Source: Casuarina equisetifolia
Taxonomy: Eukaryota; Streptophyta; Magnoliopsida; Fagales; Casuarinaceae
DNA length: 64,000 nucleotides
Assembly (NCBI GenBank): GCA_028551475.1
Contig: CM052354.1
Location: 17,445,258 to 17,509,257 of the forward strand
Reading direction: 5' to 3'
How positions within the stretch are numbered: position 1 is the stretch's first letter; each line of letters begins with the position of its first letter. Shown piece by piece: positions 12,690 to 27,187 of the stretch. The position numbers were made by a program, and so were the translations under genes. The notes under the pieces were generated by a model. It searched no databases and had not been told where the DNA came from. It was given only the letters and a program-made list of their open reading frames with translations.

Positions 12690-13705
12690 AAAAATAAAAG
12701 CTTAAACCAGACTACAATGACAAATTAATAAATTTTCATCTATGTTACTGCCCACTATAACTGAGATGGGATAGAGGATACGGAGCATAATGAGAAGCAA
12801 CAAATAAAAATTAGTACTTGTTTGGTCATCCCCACTTGGTTCTATCTCTCCAATTTTGCAACAGAGATGCCGTGAGTTCCATTTATAAGGCCGATGAGTG
12901 GCTCACCTAATATTACAGCTACCATGCATTTTGCTTTCATTGATTTGACCAACCAGCAAGGTAGGCCTAGTGGTGCACAAGTTATTTTTCATCCGATCCA
13001 AGAAATCCGACTCCATAAGAGTTGAACTTTCTCTTTAACCGAAGTTACCACTTCCAGCCACTGATTTCATACCAACGGTGGAATTGATGATTGAAAAGGT
13101 AAAAGCTAAAGATCATAGTTTATTGGGTTGCTTAAAAGAAAGTGGCAATTGTATTATAAAAAGAAATATATTCTCCAAATGGGGAGAGATAGCTTACAGG
13201 ATATCTTTCTTCTTCAAAATAAGAGGTGTTCAATGTAACACCCACAAAAACAGGTTTTTTGGGGGAAAAAAAAAATAGTTTGCCTCACAAGCACACATTT
13301 GATCACATGTAAATATTACAAAACCATAAACCAAAACTAAAAAAGAAAGAAGAAAAGTCACATGCATCTAAAGACAATCCTATTAGAATAGTTCTATAAT
13401 AAACCATCCCAAGCCTACTAGAGCCGTATGTTAGCCAATGTGATTCGAATCATCTTGTGACCATCAATTGCAAGTGTTGAGGCACGCAAAACAAATGGAA
13501 CTCATTAGACAAAACAGGTAGCATCCTCACATTGTCCCATATTTATACAGCAGTATATCCCTGCTGGACCGACGGGATCTTCTAACTTTTCCTCAGTTTC
13601 TTTTTTCATAAAATTGAATTTGAAGCATAAAGTACACTGCCAATTTTGATTTAAGTCTAATGACTACTTACCTAAATCTGCCGGTGTAGGACAAATACCG
13701 TACAC

Positions 13706-13727
13706 ACCCCACACACACACACACAAA
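13706..13727. repeat. (AC)n microsatellite
   Basis: A short run of CA dinucleotides in the convergent intergenic region. Nothing else is notable about it. Confidence 0.85.
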
Positions 13728-14022
13728 GGTCTCTAGCATGAATCCTCGATCTATCGTTTGGTAGCCAAATTTCTCCCCAGTAGTGCGTAGACTAAGGATC
13801 TCCAATGCAGTTTATCATTGAAGAATGAAACTGAACAGCAGACAGTCATTTGTCACCTGGGTTAACAAATAACAGTCATCTAGCATGCAGTGTATCCTCG
13901 TCAATCTTCCTTCTGAGTATTTTGGACAATGTGCTGGTGGATTTGAAGAAAGTCCCATTCTGATGGTCGCTTTTCAGAAAGTTCTGAAGAAACAAGGGTC
14001 ACGGAGCAATTGGCAGTCCCTG

Positions 14023-17000
14023 CTACAATGCAGTTGTCATTACGTCTTCCTGCTTTGCTTTCTTCTTCTTGCACTTCTTCTGCTTTAGTTTGAGCCTCAT
14101 TTGATCTTTAACACTCTTTTCCCACTCTTTTCTGAATTTCTGATACAGCAGCATTGCAGCACGAGCGTCTTGTATCTGAACAACAGTTACCTAAAAGTCC
14201 TCAAAATAATTCCATGCCTTTAAATAAGGTTCTACATTCAAAAGTTGATGCAACAATAATGTATACATTTAAAAATGGGAGAACGGATCGTTTTTATACT
14301 TTAAAGACAGATCATTACTACAATTCCTGTCTTGATATATCTTTGTAATGTTAAAGTCCCGAAGTCATGATATCAGTAGCGTTGCCCTATTATAGATGAG
14401 TGCACCAATTTGACAATCAGCATAGAAAATGTTCTACATTAGTTGCCAAGACAAAGTTAAAAGGACTAACAGGGCAGTGCTCCCCATTTTGGATCTCAAC
14501 ACCAAGAAACTGAGCAGCGAGATGCCGTAGTGCTCTTCTGCCCCCTTCTCTGTTTAAATAACCTCACAAATCAGAAGGAGATATACACGCTATAGTATCA
14601 TTCACAATGCCTGGTTGCTATATATTAGAAAAGTGAGGAAAGTACTTGAGTAACGGTTGATATTCTGAGGTATCCCGGACGTCTGTCTTGGGATGACTTA
14701 ATAGAAGCACCTGTCCAAGAAAGAACCAATCACATTCAGAGTTATATTGCAACACTAGGAAAATAGATCTCATAATCTTTTATATATATATAATAAAAAA
14801 TAAAATACCGCATACACAAAATATCAACAAGTCCAACCTTGAGATCATTGTGCAAGGCATGCCCCACAAGAATCCTTCCTTTAAGTATCTCCGCAACCCT
14901 CTTCTGAACAATCTGAAAATCCTTTGCTGAGAAGAACATAATGAGCATGCATCAGGGACTTCATTTACAAGCAGTGGAAATCTCAAACCTACCATCCTTT
15001 GCCAGGTTTTTAAAAATTCTTAACATCAATCATGTACCCATTTTGTAGAGACCAGAGTGTCTGCAAACACAACCATTTGAGCTGTTTGAGACGAATGAAA
15101 GTTCACAGATATTTTCATTAACTCGCCAACCTCACTCAGTTCTACCCATGACAAACGAAATTGGCCCGAGAGACTGTTCAATTTTTCTGGCAAGAGATGG
15201 CTTGAACAATTTGAATAGTTCGATGCAGTACCTTTGTTCTAAATGCTTAATAAGATGGATGAGGACACTTGGATATAACAGAAAATAGAGCTAAGAAATT
15301 ATTATCCACTTAAAAATAAAAAATAAATAAAGGGTTTAGGCGCCACAATTAGTTCCTCGGTTAGAGTTTGCTTCATTGAATGACAGTATTTTGCTAAATA
15401 TGCTGTAGGGGATAGAGAATAGCTTTGTTTAAAATGTTCAAAGGAAACTTGTACTGAGGAAAATTTATCTGAGCATGGCTTTGGTCTTGGCTGCACCATA
15501 TGATCTATCTGACAAAAGAATAAGATGAAAGTTATCTCTTATCTACAACTAAATTTGGGGAAGAATATCTATTTATCCCCACTAAGCTCTTTTCCAAAGG
15601 AAAAAAAAAAAATCACTAAGAAGATCTTCAGTTGAAAGAAACACAAGTCTTAAATTGAAAAAAAAGACAGAATTCAATTTGTCAATCAGCTATTGGAGGG
15701 CAAAGTGCACAGGTAAATTTCCAGGAGTAACATGCTTAGTTTTCTTTCTAATTCCATGGAAAAAGAGATTCAACCTTTCCTCAAATTCCGGGGCCGAATA
15801 CCACTAATTTCAGTGCGGAAGTCAACAACACGATCAACAGGGCGAACAAACTCATCATATAGAACATTTCCCCACTTATTGACCTGACATTATCAAAGAA
15901 GCCACTAGCTTAGTTCACAAACGTAAAAGAGCATAATTGAAAATAATATCTCACACTTGATGCAGCCACAGAAGAAAGGTTAAGTTGCATTTAGAGTGAA
16001 TTTTGGTTTTGGCAGCTTAAAGTTTAGACACGTTGCGGCAACATGCAATTCCCAATTGAAAGAAGAGTTCTCCGCTTGTCGAGCTCATAGTATCATCACT
16101 TCAAGGTTAAAACAGTTAAGACTCCAACGTTAGTTTACATCTCATGCATTTTCATGTGCTCCTACCAGATCAGAACTTTCAGAAAATTATTGTACATAAT
16201 TGTATTTCAAGGATTGTTTGCTAATTATTTCTGTCCAGATTATACTTAAATTTTCTAATGTTATTAGAATCCTTTTATTTGGTTTTGTTAGGCATTAAAT
16301 TTAGTAACCAAATTAGGGTTATATTCCAAGTCATAGTACTTGCACTCAAAGAATTCAAACCTAATTAATATAATATTAAGTGTTTTGAGTATGGAGGTAT
16401 ATTGGCCTTAGTTTCTATCCCTAGGCACTTCGCTTTGTTCACAACCCTAAAGCAATTACAACATTCCCTCTTTACTCCTTTCTCCTCAACCTCCAAGTAT
16501 ACTCTGCTTCTAGTACATTCTGTGGTGCAAGGATAAGCCTAACTTGGGACTGGGAGGGTAGAGGCCATCTTCCCCTTGTTTTAGGAGTTTTCGACCCCAA
16601 AAACTGCACCACAGCCTTGCCCAGTCCCCCCAACCACAGATCTGAAAGGGAAAAAAGAAAAAAGAAAAAAAAAAAAAAAAAGTATACACACACACACACA
16701 CACACACATACCCATACACAGGCACTTCTAACACTACTAACTATTCCATATTCAAACAAATTAAAAAAACCAGATAAAGATAAAGAAAAAACCGAGACTC
16801 CTTTCCATCTAAACTTTTATTTTCTGCTGCATAACTTTCTAACTCATCAAATGTCACCAAAAAATGCAGAAAAAGACCCATCTTGCTGAGCAAAGATCTA
16901 TGCCTGAACCATAACACCTTCCAAACCAAAAAAGACAACAGTAAACTCATTACCTTTAATAAAAATTTAAGGAAAAAAAAAGTATATCTTTTTTGTGTTA

Positions 17001-20000
17001 AACTAAAGAAATCTTTTTGGTTCCTTGGGGAGGAAAATGGAAAATTTTCTTTTCCACAAATAAAAGGAAAAAAAAGTTCTTTGTTCTTGAGAAGAAGTGA
17101 CAGCTTTCTACAGCAAACCAAACAATATGCAAATGAAAGATTTTTCTAATAAAAAATTATCTCTGAAAAAAATAGAATCAAAATGAGGGCTAGAATAACA
17201 GGTAAAACTTGAATTTCTATGAGGATGTGGGCAAAAGGGTATATGTTGCACGACTGGAAACATAAAGACAAAATGTGAAGGTGAGTTACATCAGTAGTTG
17301 GACTATAAATAATATTGAAAGTTGAAATAAGTCTATCATGAATATAGAAGAGAAGAGTGTAGACTCGTAGAAGACTAGTCTACCCGTGATAATATGTCTA
17401 TAAGAGTTTCAGTAGTAAAGCTTACGTGTGTCATGTGTGTGACATGTTTTTTCTCATTCCCCTTTCTGTTATTTTTGGTCTAGTTCAGACTTAAACATGT
17501 GATGTGTTTGAGCTTTTGGGTCGTGATATTAGGCTATGATTCCATTTTTCCTTATCTGTGGGACCCAAGTGTACTAGAAGCTCATACAACATTAGTCCTG
17601 GGATTTTCTTATATTCAAATTGTAAGTAACTTAATGAAAACTGTAATTTTATGATAGTAACACTACGATTGCAAATTATTATCAGAAACTTCAATATTCA
17701 TTCTGAAATCAATTGCTTGAAATTATCCGCTGTTTAGATTTTGATTTAGAATTATGTCCAGATCCTCTACATAAAAATCGTCATTTTGCCCATGTTTCCA
17801 GCCTTTTGCCACCAACTAACCCATCAAACCAGACTCGGAATTACATGCACATCTCCTACCAGCAAATTTCTGCAATCCTTTATCGTTTCTTCAACCTCTG
17901 CACCTTTTAAAACTGATCTTTCCAAACCTAATCATGCTACAAAACCTGACTGATTCTTCTAAACTATGACCTCTAATACAAATTCTCTTATACCTAGGCC
18001 CACCACAAACACAAAAACACAGGTTGTTCCTAATCTGTCCAAAATCATGTCTAGTGCTTCATAAACAGGTTAAAAGCTGTCATATATTGGCACAAACATA
18101 TATTGTGGTTTAAATTACTGCAAAAACCTCCAGCTTTCTTTATAAAAGTTCAGAACATCCTGAACAAATTACTGCTCATTTGTTATTCATGCTAGAATAT
18201 GTTCTTCCAAAACCATCAAGATATCCATAAACCTGTCTAAGAACTTGGTCCCCTACATACTACTTTCTCATTTTAAAGCCTCAAAAGTGAATTTTAAAGC
18301 AAAAAGACCTTACCTATTTAGGCAGAAACATTGCCTAACAAATCCCTTTAGATCACACTATCTTCACCTGGAAGATACACCAAAACCTTGAGATAGCTAC
18401 ACGTTGATCCAGAAGTTATATTTATATGTCACTACCTTCTCTTTGTATCTAGCTTTCTCATTCAGAGATATCAATAATATATGATTTCCCAGCAAGAAAC
18501 AATACTTAAGCTACCATACAAAAGATATTGGAGATGAAATTTTTTTCCTTAATACTCCTCTATCATATTATTCCTTGTGCTTTTGCATCTTCACTCATAA
18601 GTTTATCCATTTTCTTCCATAAAGTATATAACGTTCAGTTAACAGGAGGTACCATTAACAGATCTCCCACTAACAAGGAAAGTGATTGGATATATAGCCA
18701 ACTGATACTTGGGAAAATCTTTTTTAACAGCCCAAACAGTGAATACTTAAAACAATGTTTTACATAAGATGAAAACGTTTACAAGGTGAGCCATTTAGAG
18801 CCTGTAATAGATGCTAGGAGAAGAACTAGAGAGTACCAGTGAAACTCGACCAAGGGCACTTTTGTTTCCTTGCCCAACGCCAACCATTTCACAATCCATG
18901 GCTACCGCATCTGTCAGACTGCAAAAGGGTTCATAAGTTCCTGATGCTGTTCAAATTATGCAATGAAATCTATCTCACATAAATGGTGCTGCTGTTTGAC
19001 ATTTCAATGTAAAATATATTTATCACCCAAAAAATGTACAGAAAAAGATAAATAGATTGAGTTCTCCTTACTTTGACAAGCAAAAGTGGAGAGAAAATTT
19101 TCTTTCTCCGTTAAACCCAAGGGTGATTCACAACGCGGGAAAACATGCAATGGATATACTTACGTCCAATATAGTTGAAGAAATATTCAGCTATACATAT
19201 TCATTATAGAAAATTAATAATATTTCAAAAAAATCTGTACTCATTGGTATAGAATTAATAGGCAATAAGAATTTTTAAAAGCCTAAAAGAAGTGAAAAGA
19301 AAAAATTGAAAAACTTCAGAAGTCGCAACAATAAATTCTTCACACAATTTTATCAAAATTCAGTTGTTTTTAGGACAGAAACCAACGCTTGTGATACCCT
19401 AAAAGAACCATAAGAAAACAGGTAAGCAAAGATACTATACTACCAAGCAAACAGAACATGAGAGTAAAGAAGAGTAAAGATGCACCTAAAATCATCATTA
19501 ATTTGGGTGAGAGGATTGATCTGGGAACCATTCGACTCTGCATCCGTTCTCTCCTTACGCTTCCCTGTAAACCCAAGACTTAGAAAAAAGCCAGAAGAAA
19601 TGAATAGGAAATAATAAGAATGAGGCATGTTTGCATGTCATATTCATTTACGAGTACTTTCCTCGCTTCCAAAACTAAATACTCAGCTGATTGTATATAT
19701 CAAAAGTAAGCAAAGCACTTCCAAAAGATACCGGGAAACAATTCTAAAGCATAAAGAAATCCGTCTAATCCAAAATCACAACCACAAACAAGTAGTAGGT
19801 TCCCCAAGTCAAGGGAAAATTTCAAACCTTTTTCCTGCATTTGCAGAAAGAAAAATCCTACAGCAAGTACTTTGCTAAAGCCGAACAACTAATCGTTGCA
19901 ACTAGCATCCAAAATAGAATAATCAAACACACCCCAAAGCTTGATCAAATATTTGTTACAATTGCTAAGAATCCTTGAAACAGAGAGAATCCAAAAGGCA

Positions 20001-20268
20001 AGCAAAGCAGAATCCAGGGCATACTAGGAACAACTACCTAGAATGGTTTTCGAATTTTCGTTTTGTAAGGTATTTGATGGTCGGGGCTTTGCGCCAGGAC
20101 CTTTCAGCTTCTGCAAAACAAAACATTAGTTTCCTACTCCTGAAATAACAACGGTTTCGTAAACAGAGTGTGTGCGTGCGTGAAATAGCGAAATACTTGT
20201 TGGAGTTGGGCCCAGTTGGGGTTCAGCTGATGCTGCTTCTTCGGGTCCTTCTGTTGTTGGCTTCCCAT
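14023..20268 (-). CDS. REX4-like DEDDh RNA exonuclease
   Basis: Nine minus-strand exons, in transcript order: 20268-20197, 20110-20038, 19564-19486, 18918-18837, 15883-15775, 14926-14838, 14710-14646, 14549-14471 and 14175-14023. All are GT-AG and in phase, giving 801 nt and 266 residues. The start MGSQQQKDPKK matches the basic, polar N terminus of plant REX4 proteins. All DEDDh residues are present: Asp83 and Glu85 in AMDCEMVGVG, Asp166 in GHALHNDLK, and His214 with Asp219 in HCPIQD. The C terminus is lysine-rich, as expected for nucleolar localisation. Yeast Rex4 is linked to pre-rRNA processing; that role is inferred here from the family. Intron 4 is about 2.95 kb and holds an AC microsatellite but no recognised gene. 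The start ATG has no in-frame competitor in exon 1. Confidence 0.92.
16654..16708. repeat. A-rich tract and (AC)n microsatellite in REX4-like intron 4
   Basis: A run of A's is followed by about eleven AC dinucleotides at 16686-16708. The open frames overlapping it on both strands are low-complexity artefacts. Confidence 0.85.
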
Positions 20269-22442
20269 GGCTTCTTCTTCTTCCCTTGGTTCGTTAACCT
20301 TGTTCGAGCCGGAGACTTACAGACAGAAACAACGTTTGGCTGCGCCCTCGTACCAACATCACTTGTGGAACGTTTTACCAAAAACAACTCGTTTCGTTTT
20401 ACGCCTCTTTTGTTTTTTCCTTTCTTTTTCCTTCTCCCTTTATTTTTAATTTCTCTTTTAAAGAGAAATTAATATACATGAACATTATTTTCATTTTAAT
20501 AGGATGGGGAAGGGAGATTAAGAAATTTAATGGGAGAGAGAAGGCTCCAATCCTGGCCTCCCATGTAATAGAGCCTCTAAATGTTATTGAACTAATATAT
20601 TTAAATATATAACTGTTGGTTTTGTAGTCTTTAAAAATAAAAAGAATTATACATATTAAACAAATTGCAAGATTTTCTTGTGTTCATTTTTATTCTTATT
20701 TGGAGTTAAATTTTTCAAATTCATCTAATTATCATTGAGAGTTACGAACTGTAACTTGTAGCTATAATGTTGAAGTCAAATTGTTGAACTGGTCACTTCC
20801 AAGATGTGAAATTACTTGATTATGATAATAAATTTATGTTTGAAGAGTTCATGTTCAATATAGTAATAATTAAGAATAGTTAAATGATATAAGTACTGAT
20901 TTATTCAATTTATATTGTTATTATATATTTATCAAAAGTAATAAACATTAAAAGATTGAATTTTTACAACCTTGATATGGATAACAATTACTTATTTTCA
21001 ATCTTGAAGCAATTAATCTTGAAAGATTCTGAAAAGGGAGACCAAGCACATAAAAGCAATGATTTTTCTTTTATTTTTACGATTAGAGAATTTAATATCT
21101 TCGAGATAGAGGATCCCCAAACTTGGTGCAAAATCTAAAAGGGAGATGCAAGAATGTTTACTGTTGTTTGTAAATACTTTGAATCTTAAAGTCAACTAAA
21201 ATAAAATTATGTGAGGAAAAAGTCACTAAAGACAATGTGTTCAAAGAGACAAAAAAGAACATATACATATACCTATATATATATATACTACAACAAGGAC
21301 ATGAAGAACATTCTTCATGAAGTGGTCTTAACTCATTTCTTATCTTTTAATAATTAAATAAAAGAGTGAGTTTTTAGTAAATCACTAGTTTCACACCATT
21401 CCCCAAAGCAAATGGAATCTCATTTCATAGTTTGTCGTCATGGATGTCAATAAAAAAAAAAAAAAAGTATCCATATTAACGGGCATATCATCATAATCTT
21501 TTTAAGGGTAACATGTCTTTCAATTAGGATGGAACTTTTATTAAGGTAAAATGAGAAAAAAGCAAAGGTTTACTAAATAAACATTCGAATAACCATTAAA
21601 AAAAAAAGGTAAGGAATGCATTGTTCTTATAACTCTCATATGTCTTACAACAAGGTAAACTTATACTCGTTGGTCATATGAAGGAAAAGGGTAAGAGATC
21701 AAAATTAATTTTGTTGCTCATATTGATATTATATGTCCCCTTAAGTTATATTGATGCCTAACTCAAATGGATATTACCTTTTTTTTTTAAAAGGATCCTA
21801 ATGGCAAAGTCAATAATCATTGGATTGTTAATGGAACTATCGTTACTAATATATAGTCATATTGTAATATTATTTTTGGAATATTTGTCACGTGATAGGT
21901 GAACTCTACTGTATTAATTCTATTATGATAATGAAACTATACAACATTATCCCTATATACATATATAAGTTTAAGTTACTTATATGCTAACAATCTATAC
22001 AAAAAATAAATAAATAATACAATGTATAACATAAATAAACAAAGAAAATAATGAATGTAAGGAAATTACCACCTAACCCAAGAATCGTGTTATAATTAAA
22101 ACCTACCCACTAACACTCTTTCTCAAGCTAAATATTTGAATATATCAAATATTTTAAGCTTAAAGAAAAGGAGCCAACATTGTTTATTGTAAAGTGCTTG
22201 GGTGACCAAGTTTGCAGGTTATTTTTTCACTAAAATGTGGCATGCCATGGTAATTCATGGTTATAGCTTTTCACTTACAATGTGGTAGTTGAACTCAATT
22301 TGCCTTGTTCACTGATAAAAAATGAGGTTCATTGTTATCTTTTATGCCACCTTATTATTTTAGAACAACAAGGTTGGATGCTTAATATAGAACCTAAAAT
22401 CTCTTACCAACCTATGATCTGTACTATCTCACTCATAGTGAT
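20269..22442. other. REX4-like promoter side and AT-rich intergenic DNA
   Basis: The first 200 bp upstream of the REX4-like ATG should hold its promoter and 5' UTR; no clear TATA box is visible. The rest is very AT-rich with short A/T runs. I recognise no gene or complete mobile element before the Copia element begins near 22443. Confidence 0.55.
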
Positions 22443-22676
22443 TGACTGGAATCACTTCAACTTAAAGAAATTTCCATCAGTTTCTGTTGTTCAATCTTAA
22501 CTAAGAAAAAGATAATACATCATTTTGTACAAGTTATACTTTCTTTTTGTATGTATGTACTACTATACAATAGTCTACTATACTAGGTGTGTAGAGTCAT
22601 CAAGTGCTATTGTTGTTGGAAAAAGATAAGATTACTTAATGTGGATTGAAGTGTTGCAACATGGACTATGTCAACA
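22443..22676 (-). repeat. 3' LTR of the Copia element
   Basis: It aligns with 28395-28644, sharing for example CTACTATACTAGGTGTGTAG and GTGTTGCAACATGGAC. The edge at 22676 is fixed by the adjoining purine tract; the edge at 22443 is approximate. Confidence 0.75.
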
Positions 22677-25600
22677 TCCCCCTATAAGCTAATAGGTTAA
22701 ATTGAATGGTCAACTTGGAACAAAGGAGGCAAAATCGGGCCATAGATAAGCCTTTGGTAAAATATTAGTAGGTTAATTAATAGAATAGATGAATTGTATG
22801 TAAAGCTGACCACGAAGGAATTGCTCACGAATAAAGTGATAATCAATCTTAATGTGTTTAGTGCAAGCATGGAAGACTGAATAAGAAGTAAGATAAATGC
22901 TAACAAGTTATCACACCAAAGAGTGGAGGGATGAAGGGGTGTGGCATGAAGATCATGCAAAAGATACTTAATCTACATAACTTCTATTGCAATATCAATG
23001 AAGCATTTATACTTAGTGTTTGTGCTAGAATTGGCAACTATTTGTTGTTTATGAGAGCAGTAGGAGACAAAATTGTTACCAAGAAACACACAAAATCCAC
23101 CAATAGACCAGTGATCATCTTGATCACTAACCTAACTAGCATCAGAAAAGGCATGGAAGTAGAGGAGCTATGAGTGAGATGAATGCCATAATGAGGAGTA
23201 TCAGCTAGGAAATAAAGCATGCATTTAACCAATTGCCAATGAATTGTAGTGGGAGCATGTAGAAATTGACAAGTTGTATTAATAGAATATGCAATGTCAA
23301 GACATGTGAGGGTAAGATATTGCAATGCACCCATAATACTCTTATAGAGGAAAGGATCATAGAGAGGATCACCAGCCCACTAAGAAGGGGTTTTAGCCAT
23401 GCTATAAGGTAAGGAAATGGCATGAGCCTTAGTCATCTTTACACGATCAAGGATCTCATGGGTAAATTTAGCTTGATATAGAAGAAGTCCCTACGAAGTA
23501 TGTTGTACCTCAACATTGAGAAAATAATGCAGAGAGCCTAAATCCTTTAGTAGAAAGATGAGCATGAGAGGAGCCAATCAAGAGGATGTCATTAACATAC
23601 AACAATAAGATGACACTATAATGATAAGTGTGCAATAAGAATGACGAAGTATCAGCTGCAGAAATGTAAAAGCCCAAGGATGTGAGAAAAGTATTTGATC
23701 ACTAATACCATGCACGTGGTGCCTTTTTAAGACCATAAAGAGAGTAACATTGATGACACAAATGGTAAAGGTGTGCAGGGTCAACAAATCTAAAAGGATA
23801 AAGCATGAAATCTTCCTTAGTTAGAGAACCATGCAAAAAGTCATTCAAGACATCTAATTGATTAATGTCTCACCCACGAGAGTAGGCAAAAGTAGTGATA
23901 GTGAGGATGATCATTGGTTTAGTTATAGGGCTAAAAGTCTCAATATAGTCAATATCATGCTACTGATGAAAATCTTTCGCCACAAGGTGAGCTTTATAAT
24001 GTAATAAGGAGCCATTTAATCGAAGTTCAACTTTGTAAACCCACTTACAAATAATAGGTTGGGCCTAAAGAGAGAAAAAAGATCTCAAGTGCCATTTTGA
24101 ATGAAAGCAATGTACTTAGTGGCCACAACAGAGCGCCAATGAGAATCACAAATGGCTTGGGAGACACAAATGGGCTTAGTGTATGGATGAGCAATCACTA
24201 TCAAGGCATAGGTATGCTGGTGAGTAACCTTAGGATGACAAGGGGTAGAAGGACTAGGTGATTAAAGGGATGGAGAAAGTAATTGTAGGGAAAAAGGCAA
24301 AGGGGAGGCTGGGGTGTGAAGGTAGGGGTACTAGAACCAGATGATGGAAAATGAGAAAGGAAATGAATGGTAATAGAAATAGGAGAGAGCATTAGGGATG
24401 GAGGCAACGGTAGAGACACAAGATCCAATGCAGGTAAGGAATCATGCACATAAGTAGGTTTAGCAAAAAGGAAAATGGATTCATCAAACACAACATCAAC
24501 AACAATTTATATGTGTCAGGTCCTAAGATAGAAACATCGATAGCCATGGTAACTAGGTGGATAGCCCAATAAAATACAAAAATGAGAATGGGAAGCCAAC
24601 TTGTGCAAAGCATAAGGTTGCACGTAGGGAAAGGTAGCACAATCAAAAACTTATAACTAAGAGATATTTGGGGTTGAGTGAAAAAGTGCCTACAAAAGGG
24701 AGATATGGCCAATGACTAGTGTAAGGAGGAGGTTGATCAAGAAAACAACTGTCTCAAAAGAAAACTCCTAAAAATGTAAAGGAATTGTAGGATTAATGAG
24801 TATAGCCAAACTAGTTTAACAATATGACGATGTTTGTACTTCGCCATCCCATTTTAAAATAAGGAATAAGTACAAGAAACACATTGATAAATAACATCAG
24901 GTGTGAGAAAAGCTCAAACATTTAAGGATAAAAACTTAGGAGCACCATCACATTAAATACTATGTAACCAATATTGAAGTTAATTTTCAACAATAGAATG
25001 GAAAGCTTTAAAAATAGACAGAAATTGATCACAAGTGCTGAATGGATAAAACCACATAAAATAAGAATGATCATTGATAAAACAAACATAATATTTATAA
25101 TCATTAAAGGAAGTAACAAGTGTAAGACCAATATATCAAAATGAACTAGTTTTAAAAGTTGTGAAGCTTTAGATTGAGTAGGGGATGGGGGTAGCAATGA
25201 CTTTTACTAAGAGTGCATGTCGTAGAAGGGGAAAGATTAGTGTTTATTAAAGATAAAAGATGAACAACAACTTTAGGAAAAGCATGTCCTAACAGTGATG
25301 CCATAGAGCAAGAATATTATAAGTGGAAGCAGTCAATGTTAAAGAGAAGGAGACAACATCGAATGGCAATATGTGGTATAAACCATAATCAAAGGTTCTG
25401 TGGAGTAGTATCTGACTAGGACATAAAGAACGAGAAATAAAATAACTATCATAAAAGAGAAAAATGCAATATTGTCATGGGTAAAATGGGAAATTGAAAG
25501 TAGATTCTTAGCAATGCTAGGAACAACTAATACATTAGTCAACCAGATATAAGGAGGATAAGGAGACTGGATAGTAGAAATATAAGTGATGGGAAAAGAA

Positions 25601-25779
25601 ACTCCATCACCAACAATTAACTGTTAGGTACTAGTATAGGGAATGGCAGTAGAAAGTGTAGCAATATTGTCAATCATATGATGTATGGCACCCAAATCTA
25701 AAAACCAAGTGGAAGCGAAGATAGATGTGGGAGAATGAAGTTGCCATTGGAGTGATGGGCTAATAGGGGTAGAAAGGAG

Positions 25780-25836
25780 CTATAGTGGGCTTGTGGGGCA
25801 GGCTATGGAAGAGGTGAAAATATGAGTAAGAGTAAT
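25780..25836 (+). repeat. Left copy of a duplicated Copia flank
   Basis: About 57 bp (starts TATAGTGGGC, ends GAGTAAGAGTAAT) recurs at about 27188-27246, directly on the other side of the inverted LTR block. The copies differ by several substitutions and small indels. The left copy ends exactly where the inserted LTR begins. Confidence 0.75.
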
Positions 25837-27187
25837 TGATATGGATGCACTCAAGGCCCAATATTATGAGTTCTCCTATCAACGAGTTGAAAGCCTACAC
25901 TATGATCCAATAGTCCAAGAAGCCCTAGCTTGAAGGGCATCCTAGAGATTCTCTAGGAATTCTAATTTGTTTTGAATTTCCTTTATTATTCTTTTGAGTT
26001 TTTTTTTAAAATTGTTAGTCCTTAATTTCCAAGGGTTTTGTTTACTGTCCAAGATTATTTCCTTTCTTGTTGTTTTCCTTAAGTGTTTGGATTCCTAAAT
26101 TATTTGGATTTTCATAATTATTAAGATCCTTGATTTATCTGAGATCTCCTTAATCTTAAGGATTCTTCATTTGCTAAGATCCTTTTAGGGTTAGGTTTAG
26201 CTACCTATTTAAATGAAGTATTATTTTAGTTGGAAGGAGACTTGTTTTTGCGCAGAGAATAGAAAACCCTAAGTTATATGATTCAACTTTTGCATCCTTT
26301 ATCCAATTTCTACTAGAGATTTGTGGTAGATCACCTCCTTGACTAGTGGCACTACCTTTATGTCTTGGAGTAATTACTTGACAATTATATTTTGTTTAAT
26401 TTCTTCTTATTAGAGTAGTTACTCAGCAAATAAGAAGAATTAAACAAAAGATATATGCTGAGTACCTATTCCAAGATGTAAAGGCAATGCCATTAGTCAA
26501 GGAGGTACTCCATCACCAATCTTTGGCAAAAATTAGATAAAGGAAGCCAAAGTTGAAAACAACTAGGTTTTTCTAATTCTTTGTGAAAAAAAAAAGTTTG
26601 CTTACAACTAAAACAATGCTCCTTTTAAATAAGCAACTAACTTAATCCTAAAAGGATTCTAGCAAATTAGGAATTCCTAAAATTAAGGAAGATCCAAGCA
26701 AATCAAGATCTAACAAGCATGGAAATCTTAGGTAAGTCGAGAACCCAGGCAATTAAGGAAAACCAAACAAAATGAAATGATCTAAGATAGTAAAGAAACC
26801 CTAGGAAATTAAGGACTTAATGACTATCCAAGAAACCCCCAATATTAACAAGCTCAACATATGGGCTAGGCCATTAGCTTAGGTTGGCATAGTCACTGTT
26901 ACATCAAGACCTTTCGTTAAAGATTCAAGGCAATTTGTAGCAAAAATAAAGGACCTTATTCGTTACAGTAAAAATGTGTGGGCAACAAAGAAAAATATGA
27001 ATAACTTCATTTTTGTTGAAAATTAGTAAAATGAATTAGTGGCAAAGTCAAATTGTATAACACAACTCAATTTTGAAAAAATGGCAACTGAAAAAAAAAT
27101 TATGAGATTAAAAACATTTAATAATAATAATAATAATACATGGGAAATGAAATTCACCATTTGGGTTGAGACCCTTCAACAATTATC
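25837..27187. mobile_element. Inverted pair of LTRs inserted in the Copia element
   Basis: The left arm (25837-about 26405) reads as an LTR on the plus strand, starting TGATATGG. The right arm (about 26425-26906) is the same LTR family on the minus strand. Beyond it, 26907-27187 starts like the internal 3' region of such an element. Both arms match the LTRs at 35663-36440 and 37821-38597. The arms meet tail to tail: a near-perfect inverted repeat of about 21 bases (AATAAGAAGAATTAAACAAAA and its complement) is separated by only about 15 bases around 26410-26430. Both arms are diverged fossils without coding capacity. Confidence 0.8.

Larger units (their letters stand above)
11957..14022. other. 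Intergenic region between two convergent genes
   Basis: It holds the 3' UTR of the Rab gene (up to about 12350, with AATAAA-like A-rich sequence near 12345) and the 3' UTR of the REX4-like gene from the other side. Between them lie a SINE-like insert at 12607-12689 and an AC microsatellite at 13706-13727. Open frames here are short and unrecognised. Confidence 0.6.

Noticed and set aside
14742-14948. Minus-strand open frame of 68 codons
   Set aside because: Only its middle is real: it is REX4-like exon 6 read through into both flanking introns.
16472-17149. Several overlapping open frames in REX4-like intron 4
   Set aside because: Low-complexity AC, poly(A) and poly(T) sequence read in different frames, with no family resemblance or splice support.
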